From: Metallibacterium scheffleri | Lineage (GTDB): Bacteria > Pseudomonadota > Gammaproteobacteria > Xanthomonadales > Rhodanobacteraceae | Assembly (NCBI RefSeq): GCF_002077135.1 | Contig: NZ_LDOS01000005.1 | Coordinates: 248,001-312,000 of the forward strand | Reading direction: 5' to 3' | DNA: 64,000 bases | Shown here: positions 47,128 through 56,918 of the stretch, piece after piece | Layout: every line of letters starts with the position of its first letter | Numbering within the stretch: the stretch's first letter is position 1 | The notes under the pieces: model-generated | The model's input: only the letters and a program-made list of their open reading frames with translations | Databases searched by the model: none | What the model was told of the DNA's origin: nothing | Made by a program: the position numbers and the translations under genes

Positions 47128-47537
47128 GGCGCGGTGGCCTCGGGCTCCGGCACTGGCACCGGTTCGGCGTGGGCCGATGCTGGCGTCAAGGTCGCGGCTT
47201 GGGCGATCAGGTAGCCGACGCCGGCGATCTTGTGATCGTGCTTTGACTCGCATGAGGCCAAATGGCTGCGCACGATGCGCCGCAGGCGCTGGGCATCGAA
47301 TCCAGGTTTGAACTCGATCAGCAGCGGCGGCAATGCGGATCCATAGAACAAGGCCTCGGCCAGCTGCGTGTACGCATTGCCACGCCAGAACGCCTCGGGA
47401 ATGGCTTCCGGCGGCAGCAGGAGGCGCGTGGTGCCGAAAGCCATCTCGACATCGGTGATGAGTGCGGCATCGGCGGCAAGTGCTGGCGTCTTCGAATGGG
47501 TCTGCACGGCGGCGGCCTCGAGGTTAAAGGTAGACAT
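47124..47537 (-). CDS. Unrecognised small protein upstream of the second KfrA-like gene
   Basis: A 137-residue protein starting MSTFNLEAAAVQTHSKTPAL. The middle (IPEAFWRGNAYTQLAEALFYG, FDAQRLRRIVRSHLAS) is helical and may bind DNA. The tail is Pro/Glu/Ala-rich. It overlaps the KfrA-like gene by four bases. Family not recognised. Confidence 0.6.
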   Translation of the reverse strand: MSTFNLEAAAVQTHSKTPALAADAALITDVEMAFGTTRLLLPPEAIPEAFWRGNAYTQLAEALFYGSALPPLLIEFKPGFDAQRLRRIVRSHLASCESKHDHKIAGVGYLIAQAATLTPASAHAEPVPVPEPEATAP

Positions 47538-47757
47538 TTAGTGCGCCGAAAGATCGATATTTGGTGACATGATGATGTTAGCACGGAGTTTAGGCTATTG
47601 CTAGCGCATTGCTACGCCATATCCATAGATAGCCAATAATTAAACTTATGGCGGAATATATATATTGCATTCCTTGCATCATGCGCCCATTTGCGCGACG
47701 ATCAGACCCACCGCCGACCTGCATCTGCGGTGACCGATTACATGAAGGAGAGCTGCC

Positions 47758-48849
47758 ATGACCACCCCGCATTTCGCGATGGTCGACCTGCCGTTCGAAG
47801 GCGAGCTGCGCTGGGGCACCCGCACGGCGGCCGCGCTGCGCGACGAAAGCACCGCCGATCCTGCCGGCGGCGTGCGCGTGTTCTATGGCGCGGCCAGCCG
47901 TGACATCGAGGAACCCACGCGCCAGGACCTCGCGGCCGGCGCCTACACGTTGCTGCAGATGCCCTCGTTCAAACGCCACGTGCACGTGTTCGCGAGAGCG
48001 TCGTCGTCGCGCAAGCATTACTGGCTGCTGTGGGAGGGAAAGAACCAGCTGCGTGAGGTGGAGCACGCCCAGCTGGCCCAAACCTTTACCGCGATCCACG
48101 CCTTCCAGGGCACGTCGAAGACGTCTTTCCGCAAGGCGCTGATCGAGGTCAGTCCCACGCGAGCCGGTACCGATCCGACGCCATTCTTGGATCAACTGAT
48201 CAAGCGTCTGAACGTCCTGGTTGTTGGCGGCACCTCGATCAGTCACGTCGTGCACCTGCCCGCTACGCTGGTGATCGGTCGCGCCTCCGACCCCCAGGAT
48301 GATGCCGGGGTACAGAGCTTCCGCGAATCCCTGCTCGAGCTGGACTGGCCTGATTCCCAGGCCGTCGGTCGTCAACTCGGCAGCACCGGCTCAGGTGCCG
48401 AGTCGCGGGTCAGCCGCGAGCGGACGGCCGGCACGCTGTTCGGCGTCTGGGCGGGTCGTACACGCGGGGGGCACCGCCATCCGTCGTTCCAGTTCCTGCC
48501 CAGTGGATCCGTCAACCCGCGCCTTCCGGAGTTGCTCGATGCGCTCGCGCGCCAGCCCGGCTTGACGCCAGCGGTCGATAAAACCGGTTGGGAGCGTGCG
48601 TTCTGGCTGTACCAGCCGCGCGGACGGCTGAGCGCCCAGGCGTTGGCGCTGCGCGCGGCCGCCCCCGCCCAGGTGCGCGCCGACCCGGCGCGCTTCGCCG
48701 CCCTGGACACCGCCGCCCGGACGCCGGCGGAGGTGTTTGCGTCGGATCCGCAGGCGGTCATCGACCTAGCGCGCGACGATGCCGCCGCGCTGGTGCCACC
48801 GGATGCGTCACCTGACGCGTCGGCGGAGGTGGCGGTGGCGCATGGCTGA
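47758..48849 (+). CDS. Probable Xre/MbcA/ParS-like antitoxin partner of a RES protein
   Basis: A 363-residue protein. The N-terminal half is unrecognised. The C-terminal part (HPSFQFLPSGSVNPRLPELL, WERAFWLYQPRGRLSAQAL) resembles the toxin-binding domain of antitoxins paired with RES toxins (Qf...G.v.p....l..L...w....WL..P...L.g). AGGAG lies just ahead of the ATG at 47758. The next gene overlaps by eight bases. It is larger than typical antitoxins of this type. Confidence 0.5.
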   Translation: MTTPHFAMVDLPFEGELRWGTRTAAALRDESTADPAGGVRVFYGAASRDIEEPTRQDLAAGAYTLLQMPSFKRHVHVFARASSSRKHYWLLWEGKNQLREVEHAQLAQTFTAIHAFQGTSKTSFRKALIEVSPTRAGTDPTPFLDQLIKRLNVLVVGGTSISHVVHLPATLVIGRASDPQDDAGVQSFRESLLELDWPDSQAVGRQLGSTGSGAESRVSRERTAGTLFGVWAGRTRGGHRHPSFQFLPSGSVNPRLPELLDALARQPGLTPAVDKTGWERAFWLYQPRGRLSAQALALRAAAPAQVRADPARFAALDTAARTPAEVFASDPQAVIDLARDDAAALVPPDASPDASAEVAVAHG

Positions 48850-49549
48850 GGGCGATCTCGTCGACCAGCTGAGGACCTACGCGCTCACCGCCGGGTCGAC
48901 GGGTTGGCGCATCTACTGGGACGTCTACGGGCCGCGAACCCCGCACCCGCACCCGGATGGACGCATGGCGCTGATGCAGGACGTGCCCCCGGGAAACGTC
49001 GGGCGAGGCGGTTTGTTTCTGGCCACGACGACCGATGGGGCGGCCTGGGAAACCTTGCTGCGCGACCTGCAACCAAGGAACGGGCAGATCTACCTGCCCC
49101 GTGCCGCGCTCATCGGCCGCTCCCTGGTCCAGCTGCGCGCGCGGGTCGACGTGCCGCTGGTCGATCTGACCTGGCCGGCCCGCCGCAACCTGTTCGTCGA
49201 TCGCGACGCGACGTCGCAGGCCGACGTCAACGCACTGTGGAAGTTGATTCTGGAATCCCCCGATCACACGCAATCGCACCATGCCGCCGCCGAACTCGCG
49301 GTCCTGGCCACCGATCTCGGGCTCTCGTTTGCGGGCGCGACCTGGCTGTCGGCGCAGGACCAGGGCGCCAAGGTCCACCTGCTCTACGCGCCCCCGTACG
49401 ACCCGGCCGGCTGGGACGTGGTCGGTGATCCGATCGCGCTGCCCTCCCCCGCCGGCGTCGCGGCGATGCGCCATGCGGCCGAGGCCGCGCACATGACCCT
49501 GGTGCTCACCGGCAGCACGCGCTTGCCCAGCGAGGACGATGACCCGTGA
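48842..49549 (+). CDS. RES-domain-like toxin (putative)
   Basis: A 235-residue protein. GNVGRGGLFLATTTDGAAWE resembles the RES block GGRWNxxGxxxxYxA...A.xE, and LGLSFAGATWLSAQDQGAKVHLLY resembles the later G-[IL]-xYxSxx...VxLF strand. RES toxins degrade NAD+. Because the motifs are divergent, the call rests also on the adjacent antitoxin-like gene. Confidence 0.5.
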   Translation: MAEGDLVDQLRTYALTAGSTGWRIYWDVYGPRTPHPHPDGRMALMQDVPPGNVGRGGLFLATTTDGAAWETLLRDLQPRNGQIYLPRAALIGRSLVQLRARVDVPLVDLTWPARRNLFVDRDATSQADVNALWKLILESPDHTQSHHAAAELAVLATDLGLSFAGATWLSAQDQGAKVHLLYAPPYDPAGWDVVGDPIALPSPAGVAAMRHAAEAAHMTLVLTGSTRLPSEDDDP

Positions 49550-50637
49550 ACGGTAACGAATTGCTGGTGGTCGACAGTCTCAACGGCCTCATCGGCTGCG
49601 AACCTGTGGCCGTGCACGCCCTCGCCGAGGCGCCACGCGCGCTGTCGGCCACTGAGGCGCTCGAGCGCCTGAGCGTCTGGCAGGCAGACTTCGAGGCCGC
49701 TCAGGCACCGGCCACGGTCAAGGCGGTACGCGCGGACTGGGGCCAGTACCTGGACTGGTGCGAAAGCGCCGGGCACGCCCCCCTGCCGGCGTCGGTGGAG
49801 CAGCTGGCCGCCTTTCTCACCAACGCGATCGACCGCGGTCGCAAGCGGACCACGATCAACCGCTACCTCTACACGGTCTCGCTGATCCATGACGCCGCGG
49901 GCCTGGCCAATCCGGCCAAGGATCGGCGCTGGAAGCTTACCTGGAAGGCGCTGGCCAAACGCCTCAAGGCCAGCGGCGGTGGCTTCCGCAAGCAGGCCGG
50001 CGCGCTGGTGGAGAAGGATGTGGCGAGGATACTGGCCACGATGGGGGACGATCCGCGCAGCTTGCGGGACGCCGCCCTACTCAGCCTCGCCTCTGACTCC
50101 CTGCTGCGCGAGGCCGAGCTGGTCGCGATCAAGGTCGAACACCTGCAGCCCGACGCGCACCGCGAGACCTGGAGCGTGTGGGTACCTTTCTCCAAGACCG
50201 ACCAAGAGGGCCAAGGCGACGACTATCGCCATGTATCTGCCGCCACCCTCACCCGCATACGCCGCTGGCTCGCTGCGGCCGACATCACCGAAGGCTACGT
50301 GTTCCGGCCGATCGGCGGTCGCAAACGCGCGGAAGTTGTCCAGGCCGAGGCCGAATGTCGCGAACCACCGGTGCTTGGCCTGACCGCGAAAGAAGTCGCC
50401 CGGATCTTCAGGCAACGCGCCGCCGCCGCCGGCCTCGATCACGCCTGGACCATCAGTGGGCACTCGACCCGTATTGGCACCGCCAACGATCTGATGCGCG
50501 ACGGCGCCTCGACCGGCGAAATCCAGCTCGCCGGTGGCTGGAAGGGGGCGGAGATGGTGATCGCCTACACGCGCAAGTCGCGCGCCGGCAACAACGCCGT
50601 GGCCAGGCTGCGACGGTCCAATGCGGCCGGTGACTAA
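49546..50637 (+). CDS. Tyrosine recombinase/integrase
   Basis: A 363-residue site-specific recombinase from a GTG at 49546 that overlaps the previous stop. The core-binding domain is at 45-135 (VWQADFEAAQAPATVKAVRA). Catalytic residues are R in DSLLREAELVAIK, HSTRIGTA (H-x-x-R), GGWKGAEMVIAYTRK (W and Tyr). It could mobilise the RES operon or the wider island. No attachment site was recognised nearby. Confidence 0.88.
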   Translation: MNGNELLVVDSLNGLIGCEPVAVHALAEAPRALSATEALERLSVWQADFEAAQAPATVKAVRADWGQYLDWCESAGHAPLPASVEQLAAFLTNAIDRGRKRTTINRYLYTVSLIHDAAGLANPAKDRRWKLTWKALAKRLKASGGGFRKQAGALVEKDVARILATMGDDPRSLRDAALLSLASDSLLREAELVAIKVEHLQPDAHRETWSVWVPFSKTDQEGQGDDYRHVSAATLTRIRRWLAAADITEGYVFRPIGGRKRAEVVQAEAECREPPVLGLTAKEVARIFRQRAAAAGLDHAWTISGHSTRIGTANDLMRDGASTGEIQLAGGWKGAEMVIAYTRKSRAGNNAVARLRRSNAAGD

Positions 50638-50659
50638 GGCCCCGCGCGGGTACGCCGGG

Positions 50660-51090
50660 TCAAACCATCACTCTGCGTCGATACGGCGCCAGCGCTTTCA
50701 CAACTGGCTGCAACAACAGTCTCCACGCCGGGTCGTAGATCCGCGTGTCCAGAAAATGTAGGCGACGGTTCCTGGGCAATCCTTCACGCCGCACCAGACG
50801 CCCAATGCCCTGTCTGAACATGAGGGACGTGGCGCCAACTTCCGCGACCATGCCCATGCGCTCCTTGCGCCAGGCTTGAGTCAGGCTTCGATTGGTCCCA
50901 ATCGGCGCAGTCGGAATGATCAGATCTGTCACCACTTGGTCTTCGCTCTCCGCAACATGGCGCCCAGTGATGGCCGCCAGCCCATCACCGGACAGATACA
51001 GCCCCGTCCACTCTGACCCAACCCCGAGCAAGCACGGCCTGCGCCCGTCGGCTCCACAGGAAACGACGAGGGGTATCCGGATTTGAGTGT
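50660..51090 (-). pseudogene. C-terminal fragment of a DinG-type superfamily-2 helicase
   Basis: The minus strand encodes about 140 residues: VSCGADGRRPCLLGVGSEWT, GDGLAAITGRHV, VVTDLIIPTAPIGTNRSLTQ and MFRQGIGRLVRREGLPRN (motif VI, QGxGRxxR), ending LLQPVVKALAPYRRRV. This matches the end of DinG-family helicases. The 5' part is missing and replaced by an ISL3 relic. The extended ITGRH/TDLIIP segment recalls the helicases of type IV CRISPR systems, but no other CRISPR component is present. Confidence 0.62.
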
Positions 51091-51207
51091 AGGATAGGTC
51101 GATTCCGTCAGGTTGCCTGAGGGGATCGCCCAGTGTTGGAAACACAACATCAAGCAGGTGTTTCCTGCGCGGCGATGTGGGAACCGGGTGTTTAGCGCGA
51201 CACCAGC

Positions 51208-51418
51208 CGCGAGGACATGGCAGGCGCTGCACATCGCAGGCCACCTGAAAGTGGATGGCGGTTTCCTGTGGGCGGAAGTCTGCATCGCTGAAACACCACG
51301 GCGTGGTCAGGTCCAGAATTTGCGAAAAGGGGGCGTTGTCCATCGCTGCAGCGTGCCCAACGTTGCGGTCGAACTCAACCCTCAGCGCGCCGGTTCTACA
51401 AGAAGCGACAAGGAGCCC
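51208..51418 (-). pseudogene. 5' end of an ISL3-family element
   Basis: From an ATG at 51343 the sequence MDNAPFSQILDLTTPWCFSD to RLPCPRG matches the zinc-binding N-terminus of the ISL3 transposase at 53517. Upstream, GGGCTCCTTGTCGCTTCTTG (complement of 51399-51418) is the corresponding terminal repeat. The rest of the element is lost. The end lies four bases from the Fic gene stop. Confidence 0.75.
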
Positions 51419-51421
51419 ACA

Positions 51422-52258
51422 TCACATGGCAGCAGGCTGCAGTTCGGGGCGAATCAGGTTCGGAGTAGTACCGGCCACGCTTGATAATATTGTGCAAAAA
51501 TATCTTATTATTTCGTCCCACTCATTGAAGATCCCGGCCATTCTCATTCTAATCACATACCCGCCCCAAGATCGTTCCATAATTTCTTTCCAAGGAACAA
51601 AGGGTTGATCCGTAAGACTTCCCAAGACATAATTCATCGCAACACGCGCGGTGCGACCATTGCCATCTATAAATGGGTGCAAGTAGATTACAGCTACATA
51701 TAGCAGTATGGATCTCATAATAGCCGATTCAACTCGATTTAGAACAAAATACAACTCTCTAAGGCCTATAATGCTTTCCGATGGCGTTGGATAGACAAAA
51801 GAACTTCCCGTAGTGCTAAATTCATAAACCGTTTCGTGAGTCCTTAATCTTGATTGCTCGTCCGTGAGAGAAGCATTAATGTGAGTAAGCCAGCACAAGA
51901 ATGCATCCAACCCATTCATGTAGTTACCATCGATAAACAAATCTTGCAATATTGTTGCTTCCTTCTTAGATGCTGTCGATAGTTCAATAGATTCTGTAGG
52001 CTTTGAAAAGTAGCGGTCTAGTTTGTGACGAAAGTTACCAAAGTCAATTTGGCTGATATACTGACTGAAATGAAGGTTATTTATAGAGTGATTTTTATCT
52101 TTAACAAGACTATCAGCCTTACGAATTGATAACTGCGTGCCTGCACATAGCGAATTCAGTTTGGCAAGTTTGAGGCGCCGCAAAAACAAATATATTGTCC
52201 CATTAATATCTTTTATGTTTTTCACATTTGTTTTGCATGTATTACGGTAATGCGTCAT
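51422..52258 (-). CDS. Fic-family AMP-transferase, low-GC
   Basis: A 278-residue Fic protein. The active site is YLHPFIDGNGRTARVAMNY (about residues 196-214), with the flap/beta-hairpin region SSFVYPTPSESI. It is small, without a helix-turn-helix. The low GC and AT-rich codons contrast with neighbours and point to recent acquisition. An ISL3 relic abuts the 3' end, but the frame still has a stop at 51422. Confidence 0.85.
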   Translation of the reverse strand: MTHYRNTCKTNVKNIKDINGTIYLFLRRLKLAKLNSLCAGTQLSIRKADSLVKDKNHSINNLHFSQYISQIDFGNFRHKLDRYFSKPTESIELSTASKKEATILQDLFIDGNYMNGLDAFLCWLTHINASLTDEQSRLRTHETVYEFSTTGSSFVYPTPSESIIGLRELYFVLNRVESAIMRSILLYVAVIYLHPFIDGNGRTARVAMNYVLGSLTDQPFVPWKEIMERSWGGYVIRMRMAGIFNEWDEIIRYFCTILSSVAGTTPNLIRPELQPAAM

Positions 52259-52317
52259 GACGCACCCTATCACAGTAAAGATTTTCCAGCATTTTAATTA
52301 AATTGATTGTAGCTATA

Positions 52318-52635
52318 TCAAAAAACATGAGCATTAAGCTCAATGAAGAAAAATAGTGCGTTGAGGGCAAGGGCACAGAGACGCAAGAATCTTGCATCGC
52401 GTTCACGCCGAGTCAAAATCCGGTTCCTATTAAGCCAGAAAAGTTGTTTAACTGTCATCTTCATAAAGCTTGAATCTAGGTAGATACTCCACCAGCCTAA
52501 TGTTACTCCTATAAACAATACGGTCCACGAAATAACCTCGCCGAGGTTGTATATTGGGATATCGTAAAAAACTAGTATTAAAAATAATACATTAATACCT
52601 ACCCAGAAAAAAAGTTTTAGCGGTTTACTATGCAT
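52318..52635 (-). CDS. Low-GC membrane protein of unknown function
   Basis: A 105-residue protein starting MHSKPLKLFFWVGINVLFLI, with three hydrophobic segments and a basic loop (WLNRNRILTRRERDARFL). It lies between the Fic gene and the double-glycine peptide gene on the same strand. It could be an immunity protein for the peptide (small, several helices, next to the exporter genes). That is inference only. Confidence 0.55.
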   Translation of the reverse strand: MHSKPLKLFFWVGINVLFLILVFYDIPIYNLGEVISWTVLFIGVTLGWWSIYLDSSFMKMTVKQLFWLNRNRILTRRERDARFLRLCALALNALFFFIELNAHVF

Positions 52636-52746
52636 CGTGCCACCTTAATTATGCACTATTAAAGGATCTGCGAATTTGGTAGTCGATTGAATCTCTATAG
52701 GGTCGCCAGCAACGCATCTGCCGCTGGCGACCAAGCGTGCGATCAG

Positions 52747-53310
52747 CTAAACGAAATGCAACCAAACATCTGACTCAAAAAGATTTGTCTGGCTAGAGTT
52801 GGTGTATGGGTCAGAGCCGGTAAACAACGCGTTCAATCCATTGATGATTTGGCCGTTACTGAAATCTGTTAAGGCCGAATTAATATCACTCAACATGTTG
52901 GCTTCTGTACCACCGAGGGCTTGCTCCAACCCAGGGTCATAGGTTTGAATGAGATCACTCAGTCCCGTCCCTACTGCGGTGCCAGCTGTCGCGGCTATTG
53001 CTGCATCGCTGAGTGCCGCGGAGAAGGTTTCTGAAATCGCTCCGGTAACTGACCATCCTTGACCCCGTAAGTAATCGAATATTTCCATCGGAGTCATTTC
53101 TGAATTTGGAAGCGGATTAAGTGGGACGGTTCGCCCACCTACTACCGAGATTGGGACCGGGGCTAGCCCTGCAAGAGTACCATTAATCCCACTTAGAGAA
53201 CCTCCTGATTGGGCAGTAGCTACTACAGTGATTGTCGATAGAGTCTTCGTAGATAAGAGCTGAGTACCACCAGACACAAGCAGCAATTCTTTATCGTTCA
53301 GATCTCGCAT
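52747..53310 (-). CDS. Double-glycine-leader secreted peptide/protein (bacteriocin-like)
   Basis: A 187-residue precursor. MRDLNDKELLLVSGG is a classical double-glycine leader (ELxxVSGG), cut by C39-peptidase ABC exporters. AGGAG lies eight bases ahead of the ATG at 53310. The mature part is Gly/Ser/Thr/Ala-rich with a hydrophobic, glycine-containing helix (AAIAATAGTAVGTGLSDLI). It is longer than typical microcins. The start overlaps the 3' end of the exporter gene (53291), so the peptide belongs to that export operon. Confidence 0.8.
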   Translation of the reverse strand: MRDLNDKELLLVSGGTQLLSTKTLSTITVVATAQSGGSLSGINGTLAGLAPVPISVVGGRTVPLNPLPNSEMTPMEIFDYLRGQGWSVTGAISETFSAALSDAAIAATAGTAVGTGLSDLIQTYDPGLEQALGGTEANMLSDINSALTDFSNGQIINGLNALFTGSDPYTNSSQTNLFESDVWLHFV

Positions 53311-53450
53311 TTGAGTTCTCCTCGTTGAGCCTTGCGTCAGGGCCGCAAGGCGTTTCACGTTGTCCTGCCGACGGTGTGCCGGCCGGTTCCCTGAGTGTTG
53401 AAAGGTCGATCACGCGCTGCGCGCTGGCGAGGGTCTCGGGCCGGTGCGCG

Positions 53451-54790
53451 GGCTCTGTCGCGTTTCGTGTGGATTTGATCTTGCCGTAGCGTAGCCAATC
53501 CTGCACGCTTTGCGGCATGGAAAAGCTCTTCACTCAAGCCTTGGGCCTGACGTCTCCGTGGTCGGTGACGTCGGTGGATTTCTCGCCTACGGACGGTCGT
53601 ATCGACTTCGTGGTCGCTTGTGACGAGCAGCGTTTGCCGTGCCCGAAGTGCGGCTCGGCAGAACAGCCGATACACGATCGATTGGAGCGCACGTGGCAGC
53701 ACCTGAATTTTTTTCAGTTCAAGGCCTTCATTCGTGCCGGTTTGCCACGCGTAGCGTGTTCCTCATGCGGCAAGATCACGCAAGTGGAAGCCCCATGGAC
53801 CCGCCAAGGCTCGGGCTTCACGCTGCTGATGGAGGCCTTCATCGTGGCGCTGTGCCGAGAGATGCCGATGGCTGCGGTGGCACGCATGCTCGGGACGACC
53901 GGGGATCGTATCGCCCGCGTGCTGGACTACCACGTTGCGCAGGCGCGCGCCCAGGAAGTCCACGCCGAAGTGACGCAACTGGCGGTGGATGAGCGCAGCG
54001 CCCGACGCGGCCAGCGCTTTGTCACTTTGTTTCACGACCCGGCCGAGCGTCGCTTGCTGTTTGCCACACCGGGTCGCAAGGCCGCCACGTTTGCGGCCTT
54101 CACCGAAGACTTCAGCGCCCACGGCGGTGATCCAGGGGCCATTGAGACCGTCAGCATGGACATGTCCAAGGCCTATCAGGCCGGTGCGCGCAAGCACTGC
54201 CCGAACGCCACGTTGTGCTTCGATCCGTTTCACGTTGTGGCGCTGGCCAACGAGGCGTTGCAGCAGGTCCGCCGGGCCGAGGTCAAGGAAGTTCCCGACC
54301 TCAAGGGCAGTCGCTGGGCGCTGCTGAAGGATGCCAAAGGCTGGACGATGAATCAGATCACGCTGATGCATCACCTGCAGCGCACTACCTTGAAGACGGC
54401 ACGGGCCTGGCGGCTGAAGGAAGCCTTGCGTGACATCTTCGCCACGGCCACCGATGCAGTCGACGCGCAGACCCGACTGACTGCCTGGGTTAGCTGGGCA
54501 CGCCGCTCCCGACTGCCGGCGTTCAAGCGTCTGGGCGCGACGATTCTCAATCATCTGGAAGGCATCGTCGAACACTTCCGCACCGGCCTATCCAACGGCT
54601 TTGTCGAAGCGATGAACGGCTTGATCCAAGCCGCCAAGGCTCGTGCTCGCGGCTACGCCACTGACCACCGCCTTATTACCATGTGCTACCTGATCTGCGG
54701 CAAACTCAAACACCTGCCCACCAACCCTTGGATGAACCCATACATTCAGACGGCCAAATAACCGGATTCCACACAAATCGCGAGAGAGCC
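53451..54790 (+). mobile_element. ISL3-family insertion sequence in the ABC exporter gene
   Basis: About 1340 bases. The ends GGCTCTGTCGCGTTTCGTGT and, inverted, GGCTCTCTCGCGATTTGTGT are imperfect terminal repeats of about 25 bases. CGGTGCGCG flanks both sides (53442-53450 and 54791-54799). ISL3 elements make 8-base duplications, so one matching base is probably chance. Confidence 0.9.
53517..54761 (+). CDS. ISL3-family transposase
   Basis: A 414-residue transposase. The N-terminal zinc finger has LPCPKCGS...CSSCGKI. The catalytic core shows LAVDERSARRGQRFVTL, VSMDMSKAYQAGARKHCPNA, FDPFHVVALANEAL and the end GFVEAMNGLIQAAKARARGY (catalytic Glu region). Complete frame; the element looks recent, because the duplication is perfect. 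Confidence 0.93.
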   Translation: MEKLFTQALGLTSPWSVTSVDFSPTDGRIDFVVACDEQRLPCPKCGSAEQPIHDRLERTWQHLNFFQFKAFIRAGLPRVACSSCGKITQVEAPWTRQGSGFTLLMEAFIVALCREMPMAAVARMLGTTGDRIARVLDYHVAQARAQEVHAEVTQLAVDERSARRGQRFVTLFHDPAERRLLFATPGRKAATFAAFTEDFSAHGGDPGAIETVSMDMSKAYQAGARKHCPNATLCFDPFHVVALANEALQQVRRAEVKEVPDLKGSRWALLKDAKGWTMNQITLMHHLQRTTLKTARAWRLKEALRDIFATATDAVDAQTRLTAWVSWARRSRLPAFKRLGATILNHLEGIVEHFRTGLSNGFVEAMNGLIQAAKARARGYATDHRLITMCYLICGKLKHLPTNPWMNPYIQTAK

Positions 54791-56918
54791 CGGTGCGCGA
54801 GCACGATGCGCGTGATCCGCAGGCGCTGGATGGCGGCATTCACCGCGCGCTCGGTGGCGATGTCCAGATGGCTGGTGGCCTCGTCCAGCACCAGGATCTT
54901 CGGGCGCCGGTACAGGGCGCGCGCCAGGATCACGCGCTGGCGCTGGCCGCCGGACAGGGTCGAGCCCATGTCGCCGACCAGACTGTGATAGCCCATCGGC
55001 ATCGCCACGATGTCATCGTGGATCTGCGCCAGCCGCGCGGCGGCCTCGATGCGCAGCGGCGTGGCCTCGGGATCGAAGAAGCCGATGTTGTCGGCGATGC
55101 TGCCGGCAAACAGCGTGTCGTCCTGCAGCACCGCGCCCAGCATCGCGCGGTAGGCGCGCTTGCCCAATCGCTTGAGTTCGATACCGCCGATCCGGATCTC
55201 GCCTTCCTGCGGTTCCAGCAGACCCAGCAGCAGCTTGGCCAGCGTGGTCTTGCCCAAGCCGGAGGGACCAGCGATCGCCACCGACTCGCCGGCCGCGATG
55301 TCCAGGTCGAGGTGGCGAATGACCCAGCGCTCGCCCTCGGCATAGCGGAAGCCCAGATTGCGCACCGCAATCGATGCCGCGGGCAGCGGTCCGGCGTAGT
55401 TCGTCTCGACATGCCGCTCGGGTGGGGTCAGCACAATGTCGGCCAGGCGCTGGCCCTGCAGGCGCAGCATCTTCACCTGCACGGCATAGTCCACCAGGCT
55501 GGACGCGCGGCTGGTGAACATGCCGCAGTACATGGTGAAGGCGATCAGCATGCCGGCGCTGAAGCTGCCGCTGAGCGCCAGCAGCGCGCCCACCCAGTAC
55601 ACGGCGGTGTTCTCCAGGCCGAAGATCAACTGGCTGCAGGAGCCAAAGATCAGATTGAGGCGCTGCACCACGAGGCCGCGGTTGAGCGTGTCGGTGGTGG
55701 CGTTCATGTAGCGCGCCGACTGCGCCGCCGACTGGTTGTGCAGGCGGATCGTGGTGGAACCGCGCACCGCCTCCAGAAACCGCGACTGCTGCTTGGCCGA
55801 TGACACCACTTGCTGGCTGGTGGCCTCGAACTGCACCCGGTACGACAAGGCGCGGATCAGCACGTACAGCAGAAAGGCGGCCAGCACGATGCCGGTCAAC
55901 TTGAAGCTGTAGACCAGCATCACCCCCAGCGTCAGCGTCGCCATCAGGCCATCGAGCAGCACCTCGACCACACGCGTGGTCAGCGTGTGCTGGATGGCGT
56001 GCACCGCGCTGAAGCGCGACACGATATCGCCCAGGTGACGCTTGCCGAAGTACTCCTCGGGCAGGCGCAGCAGGTGACTGAACACGTTGCCGGCCCAGGA
56101 CAGATGCAGGCTGGTGCCAAAGCGCATCACCGTCCAACTGCGCAGGGCGCTGACCGCCGTCTGCACCAGCAGCATCAGCACGAAACCGATGCCCAGCACG
56201 GTCAGCAAGTCGTGATCGCCATCGGCCAGCACCTGATCGATGATGGTCTGCGTGAACAGCGGGCTGAGCAGCGCCAGGATCTCCAGCAGCAGCGCCAGCA
56301 CCATGACCTCGCTCAGTGCCGACTTGAGGCCGTGGACGCGCCCCATCAGCGCGCGCCAGTTGAACGGATCCACCTCGCGCGCCTTGCGGAAGTTGGGCGT
56401 CGGGCTCAGCTCCAGCGCTACGCCGGTGAACTGGCGGCTGGCTTCCTCGCGTGACACCGTGCGCTCGCCCTGCGCCGGGTCGTGGATCACCAGCACCCTG
56501 CCGCGCACTGCCTTCAGCACCACGAAGTGGTTCAAGCCCCAGTGCAGGATGCACGGGCGCTTGAGCTGATCGAGTTCGTCCAGTTCCAGGCGCAGTGGCC
56601 GGCCCTGCAAGCCCAGCGCTTGCGCCATCTCGATCAGGCGGCTCAGGGTGGCGCCCTTCAGCGACAGCGAGAAGCGCCGGCGCAGGGACGCCAGATCGGT
56701 CTCGAAGCCGTGGTAGCAAGCGACCATCGCCAGACACGCCAGGCCGCACTCGGCGGCCTCGCTCTGCAGGATCACCGGCAGGCGCCGACTGCTCCAACTG
56801 AAGTTCAGCGGCGTGCGCGGAATTTCGTAGCGCGGGGCCGCGCCGAAGGTGCCGGCATCGCCCCCCACCACGGCGCCAACATCGGGGCGCGAGCACTGCG
56901 GCGTCACCGGCACGGCGC

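Noticed and set aside
50660..51343. A single 227-residue gene
   Set aside because: Its first 45 residues are an ISL3 transposase N-terminus and its last 140 are a helicase C-terminus; it is a chance fusion of two relics.
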